Shown piece after piece: positions 1-10,890 of a DNA stretch of 64,000 bases. The notes below the pieces were generated by a model. The model did no database searches. It was not told the origin of the DNA and worked only from the letters and a program-made list of their open reading frames with translations. The first letter of the stretch is position 1. Each line of letters begins with the position of its first letter. The stretch is from the NCBI GenBank assembly GCA_029931535.1, contig JAQPZY010001626.1, forward strand, positions 3,777,501 through 3,841,500, given 5' to 3'. The position numbers were made by a program, and so were the translations under genes. The DNA comes from Margaritifera margaritifera (Eukaryota; Mollusca; Bivalvia; Unionida; Margaritiferidae).

Positions 1-1125
1 TATTCTGCGTCGAACCATGGCCACAGTTCTGTCCAACTTTCACAGCAAAAAATTAAGATTGAAATTGACCTAAATAGTGTGTCTTTGTTTTATATTAAGC
101 ACCTAAACCAAATCTATTTCAATTGATGAAGTCTTTACAAAGTTAATAAGCGGAAACAAATATGTTTACGTCCGGAACGTACGGACAGACGCATATACAG
201 ATGGAATGTCATGGGTCACACTCAATGATCATTCCATATATGGACTATGGAGGTGGCATACAAATCACAGGAAATGCAGAGTTTAAAAGCACCTTCCATT
301 TCAACTCTTTTTTTTAAAAATAAGGAAATAGATGAAAAGGTGTACCAATTCAAGAATGTATGCCAATTAATTTCTATGAGGGGAGTGATGTTCTCATTGG
401 TTCTAAGAATAAAGACAAGATTTTAGAATGAATGGAATACAAGTTTTAGTTTCAGTGGATATCTAAGTTTATATTTATTTAGAAGCAATATTTGGTGACC
501 CTATTCAATGTCGCGCTTACACAAACCCACAGACATTCGTTCATTAATTCATTCGAGTAATCTAAAACAGTTATTTTTGCTGACAGATGATGATGATGAT
601 GATAATTGTAATCTTTTATATCGTCGTTGATACTAAAGGCGGTGATTTCCAGCACATGTTATTTCCAAATAATAAATATAATTTGTCTCACCTGAAAGTT
701 ATGCTTGTACTTCGTATACCTAATCTACTTATGCCTCTAAAAACCAAGGTGAATGCATTGCAAATTTCCTAATGCATAATGTGTATAAATTTGTATTGTG
801 CAAAGATACAAACCATGTGCATATTGTATGCATGACAACTGGGCCTTAATTATATGCATTATAAGGCCGTAAAAAGCTTCACATGGCTGGCGCATTTCTT
901 GACCCTGTCATAGTGTTTTATTTACATACATCTACGGATAAGAGCAAGTTTTATGATTTTGTAGGTATCATTTTTATCATCATTATGCAAGATTATGCAT
1001 CTTAGAAAAAAACTATGATCTCGTCAATTATGGTTCACCAGAACGCTTCCCCTGAGCAAATAAAGTTTGATAAAATGGAGTTGAAAAGTGATAAATCTCT
1101 CCTAGGATTTCAAGCGATACCAACC

Positions 1126-1131
<6 letters not shown>

Positions 1132-1187
<56 letters not shown>
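1132..1187. repeat. (CT)n microsatellite
   Basis: A pure CT run of about 28 units. A shorter CT run lies at the paralogous place in unit B (37,967-37,997), so the repeat predates the duplication. Confidence 0.95.
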
Positions 1188-1189
<2 letters not shown>

Positions 1190-1235
1190 ATCACACACAC
1201 ACAAACATATACAACACGTGCTATTCGTTATTCTA

Positions 1236-1941
1236 TTTTTTTTAATTTTGTTTTTATTGAACACAAGTTGTCAGGATTTTACATATTCCCCTACATCATC
1301 ACCTGACCTGGTTATGGGGCATTACATTAAATTATTATTTTGCATCCTGATCTTTACATGTGTTCCCTTACACAACACAAACACACACACATGCACACAC
1401 AGACATATATATTCACAATTAATGTACACAAAGACACACTCGCATACAAACCCCAAGGTGTTTTAAATTGTTTGTTTGTTGTTGTTGTTTTTTTCTTTTT
1501 TCATGTACCAAAAGTTGACAATAGGGTCCACTTTTTCTTAAACTCATCACTTATGTTATTCACTTTGGCGACATATTTTTCCAGCGTTTTATATGATAAA
1601 ACACACCTTTTATAATAGGTGAGATTTGGGATTTTTGATGCACAACGTGATCTGTATATAATATATTTTGCAAGCAAAATTAGAAAATTAATAAGATCAT
1701 CAAAGTTGTTATTTCCTATAAAGACGTCTTTTCGTGTAATTCTAAAATTTGGGTTGTAAGTTTTGATCCATTCGACAAATAGTTTCCAAAAGTGTTCAGT
1801 AACTGAACAGTCATAAAATAAGTGCTCAATTTGTTCTATTCCCTCATTACAAAAGGTATATTTATCATTATCACGTCAATTAATATTTTTTACAAACTGG
1901 TTTGTGGCAATATTTCTATGGAGAAATCTAAAATTAAAGCT
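1236..1941 (-). mobile_element. 5'-truncated non-LTR retrotransposon with target-site duplication
   Basis: A perfect 16-bp direct repeat, GCTATTCGTTATTCTA, flanks the segment (1,220-1,235 and 1,942-1,957). Directly inside the left copy is a run of eight T, which is the poly(A) tail of a minus-strand LINE. On the minus strand about 1,490-1,900 reads as the C-terminal part of a LINE ORF2. It includes CNEGIEQIEHLFYDC, matching the cysteine-histidine motif (C-x8-H-x4-C part) seen after reverse transcriptase in L1/Tx1-type elements, then a WIKTYNP segment and an isoleucine/leucine-rich LLAKYIIYRSR stretch. The RT domain itself is missing (5' truncation). The corresponding site in unit B near 38,000 looks empty, so insertion followed the A/B duplication. 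Confidence 0.85.
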
Positions 1942-2374
1942 GCTATTCGTTATTCTAGAGAACATTTAAGACAGATAAACAGAAAGGCAGCAAAGGGAAA
2001 CAAAAGGAAACATAAACCGAAAACGTGCTTTGCAGTTTTAGAAGCGTGAAAATAATTTTCTCTACGGTAATGTTCAAAAGACACAAATTTTATAGAGTTT
2101 CTTCGGTATCTCTGGAAATACTAGTTCAAAATGTATGTCTTTATGCATTCACATTTTTTTTTATTTTTTGTCACTCAAATAATATGTTCACCAAACTGAT
2201 CGAGTCACCACTAATACAAAAATATATATATTTTTAATCCAAAATGATTTATGATAAGTGTTATATAAATACCATGCAGAATTATCTATCATCATGTGCT
2301 ATTTTTTAAATTATATTTTTTACTTCGTAAATATGTATTGAAGGGGATGCATTTAAAGAGTATTCTTTAGAGAC

Positions 2375-2638
2375 ATGAATTTTGTATCCTAATTTCTATT
2401 CATTGGTATACCTTGGTGATGAATTTTGTATCCTAATTTCTATTCATTGGTGTACCTTAGTGATGAATTTTGTATCCTAATTTCTATTCATTGGTATACC
2501 TTAGTGATGAATTTTGTATCCTAATTTCTATTTATTGGTATACATTAGTGATGAATTTTGTATCCTAATTTCTATTTATTGGTATACATTAGTGATGAAT
2601 TTTGTATCCTAATTTCTATTCATTGGTATACCTTAGTG
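2375..2638. repeat. 44-bp minisatellite, 6 copies
   Basis: Six tandem 44-bp units, each containing TTTTGTATCCTAATTTC and ATTGGTATAC. Copies differ at a few sites (cattgg/tattgg, ccttag/cattag). The matching part of unit B (about 39,030-39,085) looks like one diverged unit. Confidence 0.9.
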
Positions 2639-3040
2639 GAACCTCGGGGCAATTTGTAAAGGTTAGAATGACATTACTGACACGAACGTCAACTTACGTC
2701 CGTTCTTAGACATGACTTCTCGACGAAACGCTTGAAAGTGAGCTCCATTTCACCTTTATGTGGCACACACGCTCAATGTACATATTTAATACAAAAGCTG
2801 GATTAATAGCACCTCTATAAAGGTAAGGTTACAACTTTTACTTTGTTTAGGTGTATGCAAAGTCCAGAATGTACACATGGCCAATATGGTTAATACTCGT
2901 CCGCAAGCATGATATCCTGCAATCTCCAAGTTGTCACTGGCGATTTGAAACTAAACTTTCGATATTACTTTCCGATAATAAAATGAAGCACACATCTACT
3001 GATTAAGAAAAGCGTTAACACGCAGTATGCAGATACAAAA

Positions 3041-3043
<3 letters not shown>

Positions 3044-3099
<56 letters not shown>
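3044..3099. repeat. (TC)n microsatellite
   Basis: An uninterrupted TC run of about 28 units. In unit B the equivalent is a short interrupted TC tract near 39,507. Confidence 0.95.
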
Positions 3100-3102
<3 letters not shown>

Positions 3103-3689
3103 AAACATATATTTTTTGTAGTATCTACTTATCCGGTCACTCCAACAAATACTGTATTCGATTGACTATTAATTCATTGCCCGGACCTAAATTATGCTGC
3201 GACAGTACCAAGATCTCTTTGCGCCGATGAGGTTCCTGTTTCGATTCCTGAATACAGCATATTCATGAATTAGTGATTCCCCCATTAAAGACATTTTAAG
3301 TAACAAATTGATGGTTTGCCAAAGTTCATATTTATAACCGAGCTCTCAGACTGTTGATCGACTAAGATAAACACAGGTAAATATCATTGAGACTAATCGA
3401 TGCACAAGTGAAACCGGAGGATAAAAAATATATGTGCTGATTTTAAATAGCTTGCCCGAAAGTAAATGTCAATAACCTTGCAAAAAGTTTATGTCTCAAT
3501 TGTGTACTTTTAATTTGACTACTAACTACTGAGCGTCAATGAAATTCATACATGACTGATATTTCTCCTGTCTCTTGGACCGTGCAGCCATAACATAGTG
3601 TTTTCTCCTATGAGATGTAAAAAGGTAAACACCTTTACTCAGGTATATATGTGAGTAAAGATATTTAACTATTTATCTTGCACTGCAGA

Positions 3690-4225
3690 AGTTAATGGGG
3701 CCACTCTGGGTATAAATAGGACACTCTGGGAACAAGTGGAATTTAACATTACGCCGCTAATTTGATTTGGGCCAATCTGGGTACAAAGAGAATTTAATGT
3801 TAGAAACGTCTATAGGATCAATATTGTGGACCACTATGGGCACCATGGGAATTTATTGTTAAAAACATGCACAGGGTTAATATTTTTTTTTTTTTTTTTT
3901 TTTTTTGGGGGGGGGTGGTGGTGGTGTGTTGGGGTGGGGTTGGGAGTGGATCACTCCGGGCACAAGGTGAATTTAATGTTAAAAACGTCCATCCTTAAGA
4001 GAATATAACATGGGTTACCATTTTAAGAAATAAATTGGGTTTATATGATGGTAACGAGAATTTAACATGGGCTGCCATTTTAACGAATAAATTGGGCCTG
4101 TATGATGATAAAGGTAATATAACATGGGCTGGTATTTTAGTAACAAATGGGTCGATATGGTGCCTAATGGGAGTTTAACATGTGGATCTCTATGGTCACA
4201 AGGGGAATTTAATGTTAAAAACGTC
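3690..4225. repeat. Degenerate tandem repeat, roughly 50-60 bp units
   Basis: Recurring cores are a GGGCACAAG-like block, GGAATTTAATGTTAAAAACG and a CATAGG-like block, with irregular spacing of roughly 50-70 bp. A T-run followed by a G-run (3,883-3,918) interrupts it. The same cores recur at 15,420-15,660, and a related one near 12,700-12,745, so this is a dispersed satellite-like family. Confidence 0.7.
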
Positions 4226-4230
4226 CATTT

Positions 4231-4231
<1 letters not shown>

Positions 4232-4277
<46 letters not shown>
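4232..4277. repeat. (TTA)n microsatellite
   Basis: About 15 TTA units directly after the degenerate tandem repeat. Confidence 0.95.
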
Positions 4278-4279
<2 letters not shown>

Positions 4280-4882
4280 AATGGTATTATAGATACTTAA
4301 ATTATCATTTTAAAGTAAAACTGACTGTAATTAGGAGAGAGAGAGATAAAAAAAGAGAAACTTTATTCTTACATCTGATTGTCGCTAAGTGAGTGCCGCT
4401 ATGACACTATATAATTAGTCATACTGAAATCCCAAGCTTATCAAGCATGATTAAAAACTCATAACAGTACAATAAAAGGCATTCTGTTGTCCAAGCCTAA
4501 GTAATTTACTTTCAATCAACAATCAATGATGACTTAATGGGTGATAAAAATTAATCACCAGCCGGCACATGTTTGAACTGAGTCCATGTCTGGCGAGTTT
4601 ATCTTCATCAAAGTTCTTTGATATATGTGTTCACAAAACCACACATAAAATGACCGTCCATCACACCCATGATATCATTCCATTACTAATTTTATTAAAA
4701 ATGAAAAGTAACATCCTTGCACATGTTTAAATAAACTAATTTACATTCGAATATAATTGTGAAAACTCCTGTGACAGCTCTGATTACGATACAGAGATGA
4801 TTTTATCTCGCTCTCTGGCTCTGAAAAATACATTATATTGCCCTGTCAATTGAATCACATTTTAGTGTTGTTATTGTCTTCT

Positions 4883-5046
4883 ATGTATGTATGTATGTAT
4901 GTATGTATGTATGTATGTATGTATGTATGTATGTATGTATGTATGTATGTATGTATGTATGTATGTATGTATGTATGTATGTATGTATGTATGTATGTAT
5001 GTATGTATGTATGTATGTATGTATGTTTGTATGTATGTATGCATGC

Positions 5047-5093
<47 letters not shown>
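4883..5093. repeat. (ATGT)n-(ATCT)n compound microsatellite
   Basis: About 40 ATGT units with one TTGT interruption, then GCATGCATCT and about 12 ATCT units. All three forward frames are open through it, giving Met-Tyr-Val-Cys repeats that are an artefact. The matching part of unit B holds (AC)n-(AT)n at 43,544. Confidence 0.95.
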
Positions 5094-5096
<3 letters not shown>

Positions 5097-5099
5097 TCG

Positions 5100-6539
5100 T
5101 TAGGTCATCTTTATTTTCTGTTTCATTCTGTATTTCACAGGATCTCTTTGTATAACCTTCCTACCAATAAGGCCTCAGAACGAGACCAGCAATTATGATT
5201 AATACATCTGAGGTTTATACATGAAATTCAAATATTAAAGAGTTGCGTTTTGTATTGTATCCCCCCATTTTAAAATCAGCCTATAAAATTTCAAAACTAA
5301 TACAGAAATTAAAAAACATAAACAAACATGCATTTTTGAAGATTACACACCGCTAATTATGCTAGATAATTTATTTGCATCTTTAATCAAAAATGCAAAT
5401 AACAAATCTACTTATGGCAAAATAAGTAAAATAACATGTTCAGCCAAGAAAGAAATAAGTTGGGCAGCACTCGGTTGAACAACCGACTTATCACACTACC
5501 AATCATTCTAGGCAAAGCTGCTGCTTTAATTTGGATAAGTCAAACAAATAATTACTAATATGTTATATTTCCTTTTTAATTTTTTCAACGAACGAATCAT
5601 ATTTGCCGCTTGATGTAGCACTATCACTGCTTTTTTTTTTTTGCCTCAACTACTCCATACTAAATATTTTACAAAATTTGCTATAAAAAGAAAAATAGTA
5701 AACATAGTCAGATCTATTGAAGTTGTTATGCCAGCAATTGTCACTCATTTTTCAGTATATAGATCTTTAAATCTTTCGCCCAATGGTATTTTGTTTTCTC
5801 TAATTTTTAAATAATCCTTACATTATTTTCTCTTGCATATCTTTACAACTGCATTAGATGTTCAGTTAACTGTGCCCTTCCCCTTTCAACACTTTACAAC
5901 TATTCTTGCAGTACAGCTTTATTGTCTGGATCTGTTTCTTTTATGTCTTATTTAACTCTTCAATCTGTTTTTTTTTTGTATATTTCTACATCATATCTGA
6001 TATATTCTATTTTAAAATTGATCACTTCTACAGCATGTACATAACCCCTTAATTATCTTTCATAGTGTGCTGTGAATAATCTTGTCAATACAGGTGGAAG
6101 CTCTCCTCTTGGAATTCTTCCATGGGAATCATCTATTACATTTTCTGATTCTATTGTATGTTGATAGAACGGCTCATTAGTGTCTATTATTTGCATCTCA
6201 GTGTACTCAGGGACTTGTATTGGTTGTCTTTTTACGACATTAGGTCGAAGAGGATATTTAGGTTATGTGTCTTCAACAGGACGTACGCTTTTGTTGTCAT
6301 GTATTATTTTCTAACAACTCCCTTCCAGTCTGGTGTGCTATAGTACTAGATGCTAGCACTGATTTCATGTTACCTTGTTGTTGTTGTTGTTTTGTTTTGT
6401 TTCTAAATTTGAAATATCTTAATATTACCATCAGAATCAAATTGTTCATAATAGAGTGCTATGTTGTCTTATTTTAGTCATGTCTGATGAATATTGTACT
6501 TCATTATGTCAAGTTTCGTTTTAATTTGCTTCTTGAAGT
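5100..6539. other. Intergenic sequence, no recognised gene
   Basis: AT-rich, with no convincing coding region. A short minus-strand reading near 6,060-6,140 (a peptide containing GRIPRGELPPVL) looks protein-like but is isolated. It may be an outer part of the Polinton relic that follows. Confidence 0.5.
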
Positions 6540-6554
6540 CGTCAAAAAGTTCTA

Positions 6555-6725
6555 GTGAAACGTGTTGCAGATCCCATCTCCATGTGTGGTTTCAGCAACA
6601 TGCGGTGCGGTTTGACTAAAATCGTTTGCGAGATTCATAGTATTATCAACCTATGTTGGAACTTGTGCATCCACTACATCATCATCGTAAAGAGGATTTT
6701 TAATTTTTTTCATTTCAAACATTCA
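6555..6725 (-). pseudogene. Broken ORF of Polinton relic 1, function unknown
   Basis: Read on the minus strand it gives an LYDDD segment followed by VDNTMNLANDF, and an in-frame stop interrupts it. The paralogous stretch in relic 2 (about 29,440-29,570) gives LYEDVDPVGAF and VDDTVNIASGF. Shared protein-level similarity in two copies is the only support for past coding. I do not recognise the family. Confidence 0.4.
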
Positions 6726-6848
6726 CTCTATACCATTTATCGGCTATTTAAATAACAAAGATGTATAAATGATAAATGGACAAAGCACAACCGGAAACTA
6801 ATTGTGATATATTAAGGACAAACATAGCACTAATCCCATTTCTCTAGA

Positions 6849-6985
6849 AATGGAAGAGAACAAGCAGGAATTGAACATATCTATCGAACATGGAACATAC
6901 AAAGAGGTAAATATGCAAGTTTAACCGAATGATAGAGCTGCTTAAATTTCCAAATTATTGTCAGATATTGCAATTTATACTGTGA
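6849..6985 (+). pseudogene. Broken plus-strand ORF of Polinton relic 1
   Basis: The sequence gaagagaacaagcaggaatt and what follows aligns by eye to the better preserved 76-codon frame at 29,644-29,874, including the shared fccaaat.attgtcagat block. Here the frame is broken by stops. Function unknown. Confidence 0.4.
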
Positions 6986-7900
6986 TATTATTAATCTGCA
7001 AGTGTTTTCGACTCGACAACTTAGTTTGAAGAATGAATTGAAAGATGATTACATGACATCACATGGTATCAGATACTTCACTGGATGTTTATCATCCAAA
7101 CTGGGATTACCTCTAACTGCACCAACTGCAGGGTTGATACGTTGAAAGACATTAATTATAAAAGGTCTACCTAAAATTAGTAGGGAATCTGAAAATACTG
7201 AAATTATTCCTAATGTAATTATGTAATTTGTACTGTTTTTCTTTTCTTTTCTTTTATTTGTTGAAGCATTTGCAGCTTAGTTACACCTGTTACAATAGCT
7301 GTCATTACAAGAGTAGCTGCTTACTGTGCAAAAAGGTATTACGGGAAAAATAGACGTGACAATACAGTTCACAATCTCCTCAATGATAAAGTTGACCATC
7401 TTAAATGATTCAAGCGTTTTAAATGATTTGCTACGTCATCTTAAGAAGGCATTGTATCGTTTTGTTTTACTTGTTTTAATTGGCAATCATATACCTAGTA
7501 TTGATTAATGAAAAAAAAATCTTTTTCGATCTGGATAGGATATATAACATGATGAACACGGAATAACGTGATCGATGTCAGCTTCTTCATTACTGAAACG
7601 TTCCGGTTTACTGAAGTTTAGCTATCATCAGTAAAAGTCAATAGACGGAACACCTAACGTTTTCAATGCTTTGTTTTAGTGCTTGCAAAATACTAACTCT
7701 TGTTGTTTGAATTTATAAAAAAATGTTCATAATATATTATTTTGTTTCATGTTCGTTTTCAGGTGTTCCTTATAGTGCTCTCTGTTTTCAGCTCTCCAAC
7801 TTTTAACTTGTTTTACTGCATTCAATTTGATATGGCCTACAATACCTGCTAGTTCTCTCAATCATCAAGAATTTGTCATACTCTATTCGAATTTCAAGGT

Positions 7901-8134
7901 CTACACCCAAATATCTAAAAACTTGCATCGTGAGTTTGTTCTAGTCCAATAATGAGCGGTGTCTGTCTTGTAATTTTTCATACAGACATTATAAAACTCC
8001 TCAATACTGTCACACAACAACAATGTATCCTTCATGACACAGTAGTCATGTAGATCTCGAAGTGTATAAAGGTTGAAATGTTCCACGACATCAAGCACAT
8101 ACTGATACTCATCATTTGATATGTTTCCATCCAT
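7901..8134 (-). pseudogene. polB: Family B DNA polymerase fragment (Polinton type)
   Basis: This 77-codon minus-strand frame resembles the segment of Polinton protein-primed PolB in which a helix-rich stretch leads into a K.D.LLL.D..E.F...C...Y..D..HY motif. Visible here are LRDLHDYCVMKDTLLLCDS, then EEFYNVCMKNYKTDTAHYW. In intact PolB this precedes the palm catalytic motifs, which are absent. The expected A-P-G-L-A-W-D block after the HY motif is altered. It lies downstream, in minus orientation, of the exonuclease piece at 9,157-9,324, the correct order for one gene with material lost between. Confidence 0.75.
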
Positions 8135-8362
8135 AAGTGACGACTAAAACTTTTCTAATGGTGGAATCACAGTTTCATGAAAGTTTTCAAAGCTACCCAT
8201 ACATTCATATGCGTAAACGTATTTCGTCAAATATTCAGGTGATATGTCTGTATAGTGTTTCAGTGTTTCTGTAAATTTTTCATCACTTATAATTTAGCTA
8301 TCTGTTTGCTTGACTGTCCCATGAATCTAAAGCTATCAACAAACCAGATTATCGTGGTAGCT

Positions 8363-8516
8363 ATTTCTTTTCCTTGTTACTAAGTGATATATATTTCTTT
8401 TCCTTGTTACTAAGTGATATATATTTCTTTACCTTGTTACTAAGTGATATATATTTCTTTACCTTGTTACTAAGTGATATATATTTATTTTCCTTGTTAC
8501 TAAGTGATATATATTT
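8363..8516. repeat. 30-bp minisatellite, 5 copies
   Basis: Five tandem 30-bp units carrying AAGTGATATATATTTCTTT and CCTTGTTACT. It sits inside the polymerase relic, between its exonuclease and later pieces, and keeps a forward frame open by chance. Confidence 0.85.
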
Positions 8517-9018
8517 CGCGTTGTTGTTTCGTATGATTTTGACCTCTTCATCGAGATCATTTTTTTACAAGAGTTTTGGTAAACAGAGGGCTGTCACAAC
8601 CGGACAATTTATGAATGAATAATGGTATACATTTTGGGTTTTTATAATTAAAATTACATTCGTTATGTGCTGGACCTCTATACTTGTATGTTAAATGGTC
8701 ATGGTCAAGCATATATGACATGTATTTGTTGAATAAAAATGTATTTCATCTTTGTCTGTGAACACTATCGTTATTTGCATTTTCAGTTTCAATTCTCCAT
8801 ATACTAGTTTTGCGATCTTACCGATAAAACATCGTAAAATTCTTTCATACAATATGTTCCCGTATTAAGTAATTACTTTTATCACTTGCGGTTTGATTTG
8901 AGGTACAAACAGAACCCTTAAAGAATGTGTTAGGCTGTTTTAATTGTACATCTGGTACACTTTGCCCCTGGTTTGATTGTCCATGATTATGCCATCCACT
9001 CTGTGTCCACCTTCGGTG

Positions 9019-9236
9019 TTATTCACCCAGGACAAATCGTATGAGGCGGTAAGGCTCCCGCGTCCGCGTTTCTATTCTGCACAGACTGCGCCGTACATCT
9101 TCTCTGTCCGTGAGCGATGCACACATCCGGTGCACTTTGCCTTTGGTACTATACCGTCCTTCGCACGTCCTCGGTACGATTATACTTTCGAAATCACAAT
9201 AATTAACATACTGGACGTTTAATGGATCATCATATT

Positions 9237-9302
<66 letters not shown>

Positions 9303-9324
9303 CAACAGAACCGTCTTCAGGCAT
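9019..9324 (-). pseudogene. polB: PolB exonuclease-domain fragment with an (AT)n insertion
   Basis: The minus-strand frame gives MPEDGSVV, then Ile-Tyr repeats from the AT microsatellite, then VQYVNYCDFESIIV. The CDFES stretch fits exonuclease motif I (D-x-E) of family B polymerases, which in Polintons follows a short 'MPE.G..V.F.N' segment. So the microsatellite has expanded inside the former coding sequence, just ahead of the catalytic motif. Sequence after the motif (about 9,019-9,160) is no longer recognisable. Relic 2 has the same motif as VVYCDIECII at about 33,310. Confidence 0.7.
9239..9300. repeat. (AT)n microsatellite
   Basis: About 30 AT units, inside the Polinton polymerase relic. 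Confidence 0.95.
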
Positions 9325-9906
9325 TATATCTACTGATTTATTTACAGTGTAACATAGTCTTTTGTGTTCTGATCATTGTTTTGGTGTATTACAAATATCC
9401 AATTAGTTTATAAATGTATTTCTGTCTGTGCTGTTTATTTGTCTGTGATGACACCAATTTTAAAGCAATTTCTTCCATTCATGTTTACTAGGAATGGTGC
9501 CGAAATATAATAATAGTTTATTTTCCCATGTAAGCACATTGCTTAATTCAAAGTAAATGACACTAACGGCAGTCAGAATAAATTAATGTTAAGACAAGAG
9601 AGTCACCCGTTTGTCAAATTAAATGGCACAATTCGGCTTTCTGGTGCAATCTGCAATTGGAATTGTAAAATTTACCAAGGCAATATTCGTACGGACATCT
9701 ATATTCACCTAATCAATTTTATTTACATTGTGCTCAATTTAAAATTGACATATGAGGCAGCTGAAAAATATACAATTATTCATAATTGGTATAAAAATAT
9801 TTATAAAAATTCATGTTTGGGGGGTGGGTGGGTTTCGAAAGAATTACAACTTTACGCAAACAATGTTGTTTGTATATAACTTTTCTTTGCATTTTCAATT
9901 TTTCAG

Positions 9907-10192
9907 ATTTTTTTACTGTTTTGTATTTGGAAAGTTCGACGAGGTTTTGTTATCTAAAATCAAACTGAACGTCATCTTCCCTGATGTAATCATTTCCACG
10001 ACACCTAATCACCTTTTGCGTGAAGGAGCAAAGAACACTCGACGCCTGTTAATCGCTGTTACCTTTGAAAGCAGATTTGCAAATGGTTTTGACCTAAAAT
10101 ACTATACAATCAGCAAATAAGGAAATAAAAGACTGATTTAATTTCTTCTTAACACATAATTGCATCTAACCATGAACAATAACCTCTCTGAA
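9907..10192 (+). other. Probable 5' UTR part of coding exon 1, gene copy A
   Basis: A pyrimidine-rich tract ending TTTTTCAG (to 9,906) is matched in unit B by TTTTTTCCAG (to 57,571). The sequence after it is recognisably similar in both copies up to the start codons. This suggests a conserved splice acceptor, so that the first coding exon begins with about 290 bases of leader joined to an upstream non-coding exon. That upstream exon was not identified. Inference from two-copy conservation only. Confidence 0.4.
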
Positions 10193-10345
10193 ATGGCTGG
10201 AAAAAATGTGGTACAGAATTTACCCGCGATGTGGGATTTACCAAGACGTAAGAGCACCGATATATTGGATACGGCGGAAGATTTGTGTGACAACTTGGAT
10301 ACTCTGGCTGACATTCTCACAGAAATCGAGGACAACTACAAAAAT
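10193..10345 (+). CDS. Coiled-coil protein gene copy A, exon 1
   Basis: First coding exon, 51 codons, ending at a strong donor AAT|GTAAGT in phase 0. The start chosen is the ATG in gaaATGg (G at -3 and +4, a good animal context), because unit B aligns from exactly this Met (MAGKN here, MAEKN there). Upstream in-frame codons are not conserved. Joined to the exons at 10,687, 22,913 and 23,429 it gives a continuous 274-residue frame (825 nt with stop; intron phases 0, 0, 1). The protein starts with a LPRRKSTDILDTAED core and an acidic amphipathic helix, then becomes heptad-like and Glu/Lys/Leu-rich, and ends in a Ser/Asp/Lys tail. No signal peptide or membrane segment is visible, so it is probably intracellular. 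Family not recognised. Confidence 0.75.
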
Positions 10346-10686
10346 GTAAGTACTGTACAAAACACGTAGACATTTAAGTGGACTCGAGTTCTTTTATTTT
10401 ACAAGGGAAAAAAATAAAATAAAACTGTCTGTCAATTTTTCGTCTCACCTTCTCTGAATATCTTTGTGACTCTCAAGAAGATATTAATTATTAAACTCGT
10501 TCAATAAATTTCATTTGAAATGAGCACTCATATAAAATCCTCTTTATATGTAATCATATGGATTACTAATAGCTAACATGCAATAAAATCACAGGCAATG
10601 GTGTACCCACTTTCAAATGAGATAATGAAAAAACAGACCTATGCAATGAAAACTAGGTAAGCTAATGGTATTATAATCTCCTTCAG

Positions 10687-10890
10687 AATGACGATGGGAA
10701 TTCGGAAGCCAAGACCATTGTCGGGGGTACACCGGGTGTGTTCAGCCGTCTTAAGGATGGCTTGGATTCTGCCAAAAGTCTCATCAACTGCCTGAAGCGG
10801 GAAAAATGGCGGCTGAGCAGGCGAGAACTCAGTGTAGAACTTAGGCTGGGGGAACTAGAGGATTACAAATCACATTTGAAGCAGGACATG
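10687..10890 (+). CDS. Coiled-coil protein gene copy A, exon 2
   Basis: 68 codons between acceptor CTCCTTCAG|AAT and donor ATG|GTAAGT, phase 0 at both ends. The first part (NDDGNSEAKTIVGGTPGVF) is glycine-rich and likely a loop. The remainder, from FSRLKDGLDSAKSLI, is charged and helical. The preceding intron is only 341 bp; the following one is 12,022 bp and full of mobile DNA. No counterpart was found in the window beside the copy-B exon. Confidence 0.75.

Larger units (their letters stand above)
6540..9325 (-). mobile_element. Polinton/Maverick relic 1 (decayed)
   Basis: Several broken reading frames share order with relic 2 (29,430-33,370). There is a minus-strand peptide at 6,555-6,725 with a VDNTMNLANDF core (relic 2 has VDDTVNIASGF). 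A plus-strand stretch at 6,760-7,000 is alignable to 29,600-29,940. Protein-primed family B DNA polymerase pieces lie on the minus strand at 9,230-9,020 and 8,134-7,901. Protein-primed PolB is the hallmark of Polintons; no integrase, ATPase or capsid gene was recognised. Termini were not found. All frames are broken, so it is dead. Confidence 0.7.
1..10570. repeat. Segmental duplication, unit A
   Basis: This stretch matches unit B (36,520-58,170) in order and orientation. By-eye anchors are 60-120 with 36,560-36,640; 130-250 with 36,850-36,970; 560-1,130 with 37,385-37,960; 2,640-3,100 with 39,080-39,490; 3,310-3,480 with 42,490-42,660; 4,750-4,810 with 43,365-43,430; 9,540-9,650 with 57,210-57,330; and 10,193-10,420 with 57,934-58,165. 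Between anchors the copies differ by private insertions, including the LINE at 1,236-1,941 and the Polinton relic at 6,540-9,325 in A. Identity falls to noise in intron 1 past about 10,470. The left edge is outside the window. Confidence 0.8.

Noticed and set aside
4838..5198. Three overlapping Met-Tyr-Val-Cys open frames
   Set aside because: All three frames are open because (ATGT)n contains no stop; a microsatellite artefact.
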